DNA from: Candidatus Binatia bacterium | Lineage (GTDB): Bacteria; Desulfobacterota; Binatia; UBA1149; CAITLU01 | Length of the DNA stretch: 64,000 nt | Reading direction: 5' to 3' | NCBI GenBank assembly: GCA_036493895.1 | Contig: DASXOZ010000019.1 | Span: forward strand, 62,001 to 126,000 | In this document: one piece after another, positions 24,117-31,959 of the stretch | How the letters are laid out: every line of letters starts with the position of its first letter | Numbering within the stretch: position 1 is the first letter of the stretch | The notes under the pieces: model-generated | What the model saw: the letters and a program-made list of their open reading frames with translations, nothing else | Told to the model about the DNA's origin: nothing | Databases searched by the model: none | Program-made: the position numbers and the translations under genes

Positions 24117-24148
24117 CCCGCCGCCGTCCTCTCGCGTACAACCAAAGC

Positions 24149-25915
24149 ATGCCGCGGCGCGCCTTTCCGCCCCTGCACGGCGCGCCGAGGCGCGCCTTGC
24201 TGCCCCTGCTCGCCGTCCTGGCGGCGTGGCTCGTCGCCGTCGCGGCGATCGGAATCGGTGGCGATTTCCCGCTCGGCGACGACTGGTCTTACGCGCATGC
24301 CGCTCGCTCGTTGTGCGAGAACGGCAAGTTCGACTTGCTGCCGTGGACGGGAGCGAGCCTGTTTCTCCAGGCTCTGTACGGTGCGGCCGCGTGCAAGGTC
24401 GCGGGCTTTTCTTACGTAGTCCTGCGCACGACGACGCTCGCGATGTCGGTGTGCGGAATCGTCGCGACCTCCGCGCTGCTCGTCGAATGCGGAGCTTCCC
24501 CCTGCGTTGCGGCAGCCGGCGCTGCCGTCGTCGCGTCCTGCCCGCTCTGGCTGAATCTCTCGTTCACATTCATGACCGACGTGCCGTTCGCGACTCTCGC
24601 CGTGGTTTCGCTGTGGCTCACGGCAAGATCGCTGCGCCTGCATTCGCGGCCGGGCCTGGTGCTGGCGGGCGTCGCAGCGGCGGCGGCATTCCTCATCCGC
24701 CAGCACGCGGTGTCGATTTCGGCAGCGGCTGCACTGGCCGCCCTCCTTCCGCCAGGCAGGATCGCCCCGAATGCCGGCACGAAGAGCGATGCAGGTCGTC
24801 GGCCGGGTGATCGCCTCGTCGATGCGGCCGCGGTGGTCGCGGTTCCCGTCATGACGGTGATCGCCTACACCGCGTGGGCCGCGACTTCGTCGGCAACGCC
24901 GCTGGCGGTGCACAACAAGCTGGTCGAGGCGGCAAGGCTGGCGCCTGTCTCCGCGCTGGACGTTGCGTTCCGGGCGCTGGTGACACTCGGCTTCCTCATC
25001 CTTCCGTGGACCGCGACGTCCGCATTCGCCACCGGTCGCGAAAAGAGAGTCTTCGCGCTCACCCTCGCGGTCCTTGGCGGCATCGCCGGATTCGTGTGGG
25101 TGCGCAACGGATCTGCGATGTTCTATCTCGGCAACATCATGGGACTCCTGCACGTCGGCGCCCGCACGACGCGCGACGCGATGTTCCTGGCCAAGCCCGA
25201 CGCTGCCGAAATTCCGGGCCTTGCACGCCCGATCCTCACGGTGCTTTGCGTGATTTCCGCCTCGCGCCTGGTTGCGCGCCTGTCACTTCTGGTGCGACTC
25301 GGCGGCCCGATTGCGTCCACCCCGGCGATCCGCAACGACACGCGCTACCGCGTCGCGTGGCTCTGCGTGATGGCACTTCTGCTCTCGGGCGCGGGCACGC
25401 TGCTGCAGGCGCATTACTATTTCGACCGCTACCTCGTCGTGCTCGTACCGCTGGCAATCGCGTCACTGGTCTGCCTCGATCCTTCGCCGAGGTCCGGAGC
25501 CTTCACCGTAGCGGCGACGATCGCGATGGCCCTGTATTCCGTCGCCGGCACGCATGACTACCTCGCATGGAACCGCGCGCGCTGGGGCCTGCTTTCGGAG
25601 CTGGAAAGCAAGGGCATCGACGCCACGCACATCGACGGAGGCTTCGAGTACAACGCGGAACGCCTTGCCGCCAGGCTGCGTACGTCACCGACCGACGCGC
25701 AGGCCGCCGCGGGCCAGGACGCATTGCACAAGAGCTGGTGGTGGGTCGTCGACGACGAATGGATCGTCGCATTCGGGCCGCTTGCCGGCTATGACGAAGC
25801 AGCCTCGCGGGAGTATCCGCGCTGGCTCCTGCCAGGAAAGGCCCGCGTCCTGCTGCTTCACCGCACGGGAACCGACGGACCTGCCGGCAGCGACGCGAAA
25901 GCGGGCGGAGCCTGA
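24149..25915 (+). CDS. ArnT/PMT-type membrane glycosyltransferase (GT39/GT83-like)
   Basis: A 588-residue integral membrane protein with ~11 hydrophobic segments. After the first helix the loop reads GGDFPLGDDWSYAHAARS, with the acidic pair Asp44-Asp45 that in GT-C enzymes coordinates metal and activates the acceptor. The later FTFMTDVPFATLAVVSLWL segment is also typical of this class, which transfers sugars from polyprenyl-phosphate donors on the periplasmic side. The C-terminal ~150 residues are soluble. The ATG at 24149 is preferred over an upstream in-frame start that lies in the preceding gene. The polyprenyl-phosphate sugar donor could come from the Dpm1-like enzyme at 60123-60899. Confidence 0.82.
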   Translation: MPRRAFPPLHGAPRRALLPLLAVLAAWLVAVAAIGIGGDFPLGDDWSYAHAARSLCENGKFDLLPWTGASLFLQALYGAAACKVAGFSYVVLRTTTLAMSVCGIVATSALLVECGASPCVAAAGAAVVASCPLWLNLSFTFMTDVPFATLAVVSLWLTARSLRLHSRPGLVLAGVAAAAAFLIRQHAVSISAAAALAALLPPGRIAPNAGTKSDAGRRPGDRLVDAAAVVAVPVMTVIAYTAWAATSSATPLAVHNKLVEAARLAPVSALDVAFRALVTLGFLILPWTATSAFATGREKRVFALTLAVLGGIAGFVWVRNGSAMFYLGNIMGLLHVGARTTRDAMFLAKPDAAEIPGLARPILTVLCVISASRLVARLSLLVRLGGPIASTPAIRNDTRYRVAWLCVMALLLSGAGTLLQAHYYFDRYLVVLVPLAIASLVCLDPSPRSGAFTVAATIAMALYSVAGTHDYLAWNRARWGLLSELESKGIDATHIDGGFEYNAERLAARLRTSPTDAQAAAGQDALHKSWWWVVDDEWIVAFGPLAGYDEAASREYPRWLLPGKARVLLLHRTGTDGPAGSDAKAGGA

Positions 25916-25918
25916 GGC

Positions 25919-26707
25919 ATGCAACGCGAACAGATCGCCGAGATGTACGCCGTCGAGCAGGCGCACTGGTGGTTCTGGAGCAAACGACTGCTGATGCGCC
26001 GCCTGCTCGGCACCCGCCTGCGCAGGAGTGGTCTTCGCATCCTCGACATCGGCTGCGGGGCCGGCGCCAACGCTCTCGAGCTGTCGCGCTTCGGCCGCGT
26101 AACGGCTGCAGACCGCAGCCTCGAAGCGCTTGCGTTCGTGCGATCGCGCGGTGTCGACGATGTGGTCGCAGCCGAGGCTCCCCAGCTTCCGTTTCGCGAT
26201 GCGTCTTTCGATATCGTCACGGCCTACGACGTGATCGAGCACGTCGACGACGACCGCGGCTTCGTGCGCGAGCTCGCAAGGGTGCTCGTCCCGGGCGGGG
26301 CGCTGGCAGTGCACGTGCCGGCGTGGCCGTCGCTGTGGAGCCGCCACGACGTCGTGCTCGAGCACAAGCGCCGCTACACGCGCCGCTCCCTGCATGCGCT
26401 GCTCAGCGTCGACGAGCTCGAGATCGACAGGCTCGGATGGACGAACTTCACCATATTCGCTCCGACGGCTGCGCTGCGCCTGGCTCGCCGCATTCTTCCG
26501 GGTGCAGGCTCGGGCGGCGACGGCGCAGACCTCGGCATCGTGCCGGCGCCCATCAACTGGCTTCTTCGTGGCGTGGGTCGCGCCGAAGCGGCTGTGGCCG
26601 CGACCACGGGGCTGCCGATCGGCGTGTCGCTGGCGGCAATCGCAACGCGGCGGCCGGCGACGGGCGACGACGCTGCGCGCAGTTCACTGGCGCAAGCACC
26701 AAAATGA
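25919..26707 (+). CDS. SAM-dependent methyltransferase (class I)
   Basis: A 262-residue methyltransferase. The N-terminal AEMYAVEQAHWWFWSKR segment is the well-known lead of a glycan-locus methyltransferase group (E-x-x-HWW). The SAM motif ILDIGCGAGANA spans 41-52, and FDIVTAYDVIEHVDDD carries the motif IV acidic residue. The C-terminal third has a hydrophobic stretch (WTNFTIFAPTAALRLARRI) that suggests membrane association, which is common for those acting on lipid-linked substrates. It starts 3 bases after the membrane glycosyltransferase stop, so the two are tightly coupled. Confidence 0.85.
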   Translation: MQREQIAEMYAVEQAHWWFWSKRLLMRRLLGTRLRRSGLRILDIGCGAGANALELSRFGRVTAADRSLEALAFVRSRGVDDVVAAEAPQLPFRDASFDIVTAYDVIEHVDDDRGFVRELARVLVPGGALAVHVPAWPSLWSRHDVVLEHKRRYTRRSLHALLSVDELEIDRLGWTNFTIFAPTAALRLARRILPGAGSGGDGADLGIVPAPINWLLRGVGRAEAAVAATTGLPIGVSLAAIATRRPATGDDAARSSLAQAPK

Positions 26708-26724
26708 GATAGACAGGCGGCTCG

Positions 26725-27474
26725 ATGAGGAGTCTTCTCCAGGCACCCGAGCCGTCCCTTCCAGCCGTTGCCGGGCTCGTTGCGGTGGTGATCGCGGTCG
26801 TCGCCGCGATGATCGCGCTGGTCGGCGTCGCCGCCGGGCGCGACGGGCACGATACGCTGGAAAGCGGGCGCCCCTCCGGACTGCAGCGCCGTTTCACGGT
26901 GGCGATCCTTGCGTGGCTGGCAGCGACCGGTGCGCTGGCTGCAAGCGGGGTGCTTTCGCACTTCGAGGTGCGGCCGCCGCCGATGATGCCGCTCGCGCTG
27001 ATCTCCTTCGCGCTGACGACGGTACTCGGTCTGTCGCGTTTCGGTGCGATGCTCGCGCGGGGCATTCCGCTGGCGGCGCTCATCGGCCTCCAGGCTTTCC
27101 GTGCTCCGCTGGAGCTGATCCTCTACCAGCTCAGCCTCGACGGCGTGCTGCCGGTGCAGATGACGTTCGACGGCATGAACAAGGACATCGCGACAGGAAT
27201 CGTCGCGGCGCTTCTCGGCATCTGGGCGTGCTTTGCCGAGCCGCCGCGCATCCTGGTGCGCCTGTGGAACCTGATGGGCGTCGTGCTGCTGGCGATCATC
27301 GTGACGATCGCGATCACGTCGATGCCCGGACCGCTGCGCGTGTTTCCGAACGATCCGCCCAATACGATCGTCGCGACGTTCCCGTTCGTGTGGATCCCGA
27401 CGGTGCTCGTGCAGGCAGCCTGGCTCGGGCACCTTCTCGTGTTCCGGCGGTTGCGGCTCGCCAGGCGAAGCTGA
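26725..27474 (+). CDS. Conserved integral membrane protein of unknown function
   Basis: A 249-residue protein with about seven predicted helices, short loops and no soluble domain. Distinct segments are LIGLQAFRAPLELILYQLS, TFDGMNKDIATGIVAALLGI and VFPNDPPNTIVATFPFVWIP, the last being a polar, probably periplasmic loop entering a helix. I recall related hypothetical membrane proteins with the same NDPPNT-type loop in many bacteria, none with a demonstrated role. It is the last gene of the rightward cluster, 17 bases after the methyltransferase, and convergent with the alkaline phosphatase gene. Its placement suggests a role linked to membrane glycan processing but this is weak. Confidence 0.65.
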   Translation: MRSLLQAPEPSLPAVAGLVAVVIAVVAAMIALVGVAAGRDGHDTLESGRPSGLQRRFTVAILAWLAATGALAASGVLSHFEVRPPPMMPLALISFALTTVLGLSRFGAMLARGIPLAALIGLQAFRAPLELILYQLSLDGVLPVQMTFDGMNKDIATGIVAALLGIWACFAEPPRILVRLWNLMGVVLLAIIVTIAITSMPGPLRVFPNDPPNTIVATFPFVWIPTVLVQAAWLGHLLVFRRLRLARRS

Positions 27475-27493
27475 TTCGCGCCTGCGCAGGCCG

Positions 27494-29191
27494 TCAGCGC
27501 GACGCCGGAACGATCAGCGCGTGTCCCGTCGCGCGTGCGGGTGCGGGCACACCGGCAAGCGCGGCCAGCGTCGGCGCGACGTCGACGGTCTCGACGCGCC
27601 GGTCGACCGTCACGTGCGGAACTCCCGCGCCCTCGAACACCAGCGGCACGTGCGTATCGTAGTCCCACGGCGTGCCGTGGCCTGTCGCGAACTGCGTCGC
27701 CGTCTCGCCCTCGAAGCTGATCTGCCAGCCGGGCTTCGGCACGACGTGGATGTCGCCGGAACGATTCGAATAGAAGCTGCGAGCCACGGCGCGGGCAACG
27801 TCGGTCTTTGGCAGCTGCCCGCTTTCGATCTGTTCGCGCGTGAACGCAGCGGCCACGCCCGGGGCCTTGGCAAGCTCGAACGCGAGGGCACGCGCGGCCG
27901 TCTCCGGATCGACGTGACGCCTCTTCAGCGCGTCCGTATCGAGGTAAACGTACGGCGGCCACTGGCGGCGGATGAAATCGCGGCCGAAACGCTTCTCGAG
28001 ACGGAGGATGCCGTCCGATTTTTCGATCTCGGAAAGCACGACGTGCCCTGCGTCCTTCCCCTCGGCACGCAGCTCGTCGACAGGCTCGGCGATGCCGTGG
28101 TCGGCCGTAAGCACGACCAGCGTGCGGCCTTTGCCCGCGTATTCGTCGGCCGTTTCCAGCAGTTTCGCGATCGCCCGATCGAGGCGCAGAAGCTCGTCTT
28201 CGATCTCGAGGCTGTCGGGACCGTAACGGTGACCGATGTAGTCGTTGGCCGAGAACGCCACCGAGAGGTAGTCGGTGACGTCGTCGCGGCCGAGGCCTTC
28301 GGCGCGCATCAGCCGTCGTACGAAATCCAGCTCCAGGTCGTCGCCGAAAGGGCTCGCCTCGACGGCGGCGTAGTACGACTTGCCAAGGACGCTGCGATCG
28401 AGGCGGTGTGGGAACACGCGCGACATTCCTGCCGGCGGAACTTCCCACGGCATGTCGTCCTTCGCGCGTTCCACGTACGTCGACGGATCGAGAAGCAGCG
28501 TCCATGCCTGTCCGTCGAGATGATCGGCGCCGTGTTTCGCATTCCACGCCACTGCCCAGGCCGGCAGGCGGTGGTCGGGGAAATAGTAACTGCTCGAGAT
28601 GAACTCGCCGGTCGCGTCCGACCACCAGAACGCTTTCCCGGCGCGTCCGGCCATCGGCACCGCGGCCCTGTCCTTGAGCGACACCGCGAATACTTTTGCG
28701 CGGCCATCGCTTGCCGCAACCTGCTCGGCCAGCGTCGGCGCGAGCAGCGCCAGCGGCGAGCGGGAACGGCAAGGCCTGCCTGCCTCGGCGTGTCCGGCAA
28801 CCGGCACCGCGGCGCCGTCGTTGCCGACGACGTCGTAGGCAGGATCCTCGATGTTGTAGTGCATCGCGCCCGTCGTGCGGTCGAGCCAGGTGTTGCCGAT
28901 CATTCCGTGCACCGACGGATCGGCGCCCGTCGCCAGCGTCGCGTGGCCGACGATGGTCTCGGTGTTGGCGTGACCGTGGTGGGCCTCGGTGAAGACCGCG
29001 CCGTTTTCGTAGAGCCGGCGAAACCCGTCTTTCGTCCAGCGGTCGCGAATCCGAAGCGGCAGGTCGGCACGAAGCTGGTCGACGGTGATCTGCAGGATCA
29101 GCCGTACTTTTGGCGCAGTTGCGCCGGCCTCTGCCGGCACCGGCGGTGCCAGCAGCCACACGAGCGCCGCGGCGAAGAATACAGCACGCAT
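27494..29191 (-). CDS. PafA-like alkaline phosphatase (phosphate-irrepressible type)
   Basis: A 565-residue exported phosphatase. Residues 1-22 are a signal peptide; the start at 29191 is chosen because the in-frame extension would bury it. Metal and nucleophile residues of the PafA family are all visible: Asp38 in ITVDQ, the Thr79 nucleophile in NTETIVGHATLATG, Asp-x3-His in SANDYIGHRYG, Asp-His in VVLTADHGIAEP, and the last His in ATGHGTPWDYDTHVP. The positions of Asp38 and Thr79 coincide with those of characterised PafA. The enzyme hydrolyses phosphomonoesters in the periplasm or outside. It follows htpX by 13 bases on the same strand. A phosphodiesterase activity cannot be excluded because the superfamily is broad. 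Confidence 0.88.
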   Translation of the reverse strand: MRAVFFAAALVWLLAPPVPAEAGATAPKVRLILQITVDQLRADLPLRIRDRWTKDGFRRLYENGAVFTEAHHGHANTETIVGHATLATGADPSVHGMIGNTWLDRTTGAMHYNIEDPAYDVVGNDGAAVPVAGHAEAGRPCRSRSPLALLAPTLAEQVAASDGRAKVFAVSLKDRAAVPMAGRAGKAFWWSDATGEFISSSYYFPDHRLPAWAVAWNAKHGADHLDGQAWTLLLDPSTYVERAKDDMPWEVPPAGMSRVFPHRLDRSVLGKSYYAAVEASPFGDDLELDFVRRLMRAEGLGRDDVTDYLSVAFSANDYIGHRYGPDSLEIEDELLRLDRAIAKLLETADEYAGKGRTLVVLTADHGIAEPVDELRAEGKDAGHVVLSEIEKSDGILRLEKRFGRDFIRRQWPPYVYLDTDALKRRHVDPETAARALAFELAKAPGVAAAFTREQIESGQLPKTDVARAVARSFYSNRSGDIHVVPKPGWQISFEGETATQFATGHGTPWDYDTHVPLVFEGAGVPHVTVDRRVETVDVAPTLAALAGVPAPARATGHALIVPASR

Positions 29192-29204
29192 CGGCTCGGC
29201 GGCC

Positions 29205-30074
29205 TCAGCGGGTCCCACCCTGCGATTGCATCGCGTGGGCCATCGCCGTCAGCCTCTCGACTCTCTCTTCGGTCGACGGGTGCGTCGAAAACAGTCGCGA
29301 CAGGCGCTCGCCGGCCGCCAGCGGGTTGACGATGTAGAGACTGGCAGTACCGGGAGCCACGTCGGCCGGAATCTGGTGGGAGCAGTTTTCGAGCTTCTCG
29401 AGCGCATCGGCCAGTGCCATCGGGTCGCCGCAGAGCGTCGCGCCTGCGCGGTCGGCGTCGAATTCGCGCGAGCGCGAGATGCCGAGCTGGACCAGGCTGG
29501 CTGCCACTGGAGCGACCAGCATCACGAGCAGGGCCGCAAGGCCGCCGCCGCGCTCCTCGTCGTCGCGCCGGCCGCCGAACATTCCCGACCACATCAGCGA
29601 CTGGGCCGCATAACTGATCGCCGTCGCCATCACTGCGGCAATCGACTGGATCAGGATGTCGCGGTGAAGCACGTGGCTCATTTCGTGCGCGAGCACTGCG
29701 CGCAGCTCGCGGCGGTCCAGGAGCTCCAGGATGCCGCTGGTCGCCGCAACGACTCCGTGGGCCGGGTTGCGTCCGGTCGCAAAGGCATTCGGCTGCTGCT
29801 GGTCGATGATGCACACCCTCGGCTTCGGAATCCCGGCAAGGCGCGCCAGCTCGTCGACGATCGTGTGCAGCTCGGGCGCCTCGCTGACGCTCACTTCGCG
29901 CGCCCCCGAGACGCGCAGCACGATGCTGTCGCTGAAGAAGTAGGCACCGGCGTTCATCATCAGCGCCATCACGAGGAGCATCGGCGTGCTGCCGGGCGCG
30001 AGCACGCGACCGACGCCGACGAGCAGGGTCGTAAGGATGCCGAGCAGCAGGATCGTCTTGATGGTGTTGTTCAT
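29205..30074 (-). CDS. htpX: HtpX-like membrane zinc metalloprotease (M48)
   Basis: A 289-residue inner membrane protease for quality control of membrane proteins. Two N-terminal helices (residues ~7-25, 32-48) precede the active site HEMSH (130-134), and SREFDADRAG supplies the third zinc ligand and the typical Asp. Two further hydrophobic segments (~143-160, 180-195) lie in between, as in E. coli HtpX (293 residues). PNAFATGRNPAHGVVAATSG is the conserved substrate-groove strand. The ATG at 30074 has GGAGAGG nearby. It is the middle gene of a leftward set, 31 bases after a Wzx-like flippase gene and 13 before the phosphatase, an arrangement that does not suggest a dedicated pathway. Confidence 0.93.
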   Translation of the reverse strand: MNNTIKTILLLGILTTLLVGVGRVLAPGSTPMLLVMALMMNAGAYFFSDSIVLRVSGAREVSVSEAPELHTIVDELARLAGIPKPRVCIIDQQQPNAFATGRNPAHGVVAATSGILELLDRRELRAVLAHEMSHVLHRDILIQSIAAVMATAISYAAQSLMWSGMFGGRRDDEERGGGLAALLVMLVAPVAASLVQLGISRSREFDADRAGATLCGDPMALADALEKLENCSHQIPADVAPGTASLYIVNPLAAGERLSRLFSTHPSTEERVERLTAMAHAMQSQGGTR

Positions 30075-30105
30075 GTCCAGCCTCTCCTGCGAGCGGCTCC
30101 GCCTG

Positions 30106-31698
30106 CTAGTTCCCGACCCGGATTCCGCGGGCTTCGAGCAGGGAGCGAAGCAGGCGCCGCTCGGCGGCACCGAAGATGCCGAAGGCAGCGACGAAGATCA
30201 CGTAGATTCCCATGCTCGCCGCCATCGAGGCAACCCCTTCGAGGCCCGTCAGCCGGGTTGCCAGCACCGTCAGCAGCACCGCCGCCAGCGGCCGGGCCGC
30301 CGAGGCCAGCGTCGCGCGCACGTAACGCCGCGTCGACGGCAGCATCGCGAGCGAAACCTGGGAAGCCGCCGTCGTCGCCAGCGCCGCGACCGCAGCGCCG
30401 ATCGTGCCGAAGGTGGAGATCGCCAGCCATGACAGCGTCGCGCCGACGCCGGCGAAGACGAGGGTATTGCGCGACATGGCTTTTTCGTTATGGGTCGCGA
30501 CGAGCAGGTTGAGGATCACGGTGCCGGTGGCGCTGAACAGCGCCGTGAACGCGAGCAGCGACAGGATGACGCCGGCCTCGACGAACGACGGCCCGAACAG
30601 CTTGCTCATGATCAGCCCGCTTTGCACCGCACACAGCACGACCGGAATTCCGGTGGCAACGACCAGGTAGCGCACCGAGCGCTCGGCGGTCGTCAGCAGC
30701 GCCGGCGATTCGCGGGCATGCAGGCCCGCCATCAGCGGGTAGATGCTGATCATCAGCGCCTCGGGCAGCAGCGAGAAAGCCTCGGTCACGCGCGAGGCCG
30801 CTCCGAGCTGACCCACCTCGACCGGTCCCCTCAGCGTCATCAGCAGGATCTGGCCGATGCGCAGGCTGACGGTCATCGCGAACGCGTTGAGCATCAGCGG
30901 AATGACGCCTCCGGCAAGGCGCCGCCAGCGCCGCAGGTCGAAACGGATGCGCGGCGCGATCTTCTTGCGAAGCACGAACGCAATGATGAAGAACGTCAGC
31001 AGGTTGGCGCCCGACATCGCAAGGAAGATCGACGTCAGGCTGCTGCCGTTCAGCACGGCGATCCACACGCCGATCGCCAGCAGGACGGCGCGCAGCGCGG
31101 CCTGCCAGAACAGCGCGAAGATCTCGAGGCGCGCGCGATGCCAGGCCCGGTACGCGCCGCCGAGCGCCGTCGGGAGGTTGAAGGCGGCGACCAGCATCAG
31201 CGACGGCGGCGTCTGGTGGTTCGACGCGATGCCGACGAACGCCACCGAGATGCACACCGAGCACAGCGCCATCGTCAGCTTGAGGCCGAGACCGGCATAA
31301 AGCAGCGCGTCGCGCTCGGCCGGATCCTGGCTCATCGTGCGGACCAGCACCGTGTCGATGCTGTAGTCGGAGACGATCTGGAAAAACGCGAGGTACGCGA
31401 TGACGAACGCGTAGATGCCGAAGGATGCGGGGTCGAGGACGCGCGCGAGGTAGAGAAGGATGATGACGGGCAGGATCTTGTCGACAGCCTGCGTCAGCAG
31501 GCCGTACCAGGCGCGGCGCGCGACGTCGTGGGCATGGTGCGAAGCCTCGGCGCGCGCGGCCGTCTGCGCAGCCGCGTCGGCGGGCCCGGCAGCGTCGTCA
31601 GCCGGGGCGTCCTCGCCGGCCTCGAACAGCGGGGTTTCCACCTCCGTGCAGTCCGAGACAGCCAATTCGCCGAAGCTGGTCCCCTCGCTTTCCCTCAT
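30106..31698 (-). CDS. Polysaccharide flippase, Wzx/MOP family
   Basis: A 530-residue membrane protein of the MOP superfamily. Residues 1-65 form an acidic, Ala-rich cytoplasmic extension not usual for Wzx. Membrane segments start at AWYGLLTQAVDKILPVIILLYLARVLDPASFGIYAF, in which LARVLDPASFGIYAF is the characteristic first-to-second helix region of O-antigen flippases, and about twelve helices follow. Such proteins move undecaprenyl-diphosphate-linked oligosaccharide across the inner membrane. The start at 31698 was chosen as the first ATG giving the extension; a start just before the membrane domain cannot be excluded. No Wzy polymerase is recognised in the window. The donors and glycosyltransferases at 53-64 kb could supply its substrate. 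Confidence 0.85.
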   Translation of the reverse strand: MRESEGTSFGELAVSDCTEVETPLFEAGEDAPADDAAGPADAAAQTAARAEASHHAHDVARRAWYGLLTQAVDKILPVIILLYLARVLDPASFGIYAFVIAYLAFFQIVSDYSIDTVLVRTMSQDPAERDALLYAGLGLKLTMALCSVCISVAFVGIASNHQTPPSLMLVAAFNLPTALGGAYRAWHRARLEIFALFWQAALRAVLLAIGVWIAVLNGSSLTSIFLAMSGANLLTFFIIAFVLRKKIAPRIRFDLRRWRRLAGGVIPLMLNAFAMTVSLRIGQILLMTLRGPVEVGQLGAASRVTEAFSLLPEALMISIYPLMAGLHARESPALLTTAERSVRYLVVATGIPVVLCAVQSGLIMSKLFGPSFVEAGVILSLLAFTALFSATGTVILNLLVATHNEKAMSRNTLVFAGVGATLSWLAISTFGTIGAAVAALATTAASQVSLAMLPSTRRYVRATLASAARPLAAVLLTVLATRLTGLEGVASMAASMGIYVIFVAAFGIFGAAERRLLRSLLEARGIRVGN

Positions 31699-31959
31699 CG
31701 AATCCCGCCCGTTCCCGCCGGTCGCGAAGAAGTCTGCCCAGGCACGCGAGCGGGATGACCGACGCGAAGCCCGCGGGCAAATCCCGGCGATGAATCCCCG
31801 GGGCAGCCGGCGAAGCAAGTGCGCACCATTTTGGCGCAATATCTGCGAAGAAAGCGCGGCGAATTCCCGCCGCCCGCACGCCCACGAGCTGCTCGCACGA
31901 CACCGGCGGCGCCGGGACGGCAATTGCAACGCGGTCAACTGACAGCTACAGGCATCCTC

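Noticed and set aside
27521..29329. Plus-strand open frame of 602 codons opposite the alkaline phosphatase gene
   Set aside because: Composition is that of an antisense shadow, while the minus strand shows the complete PafA metal site.
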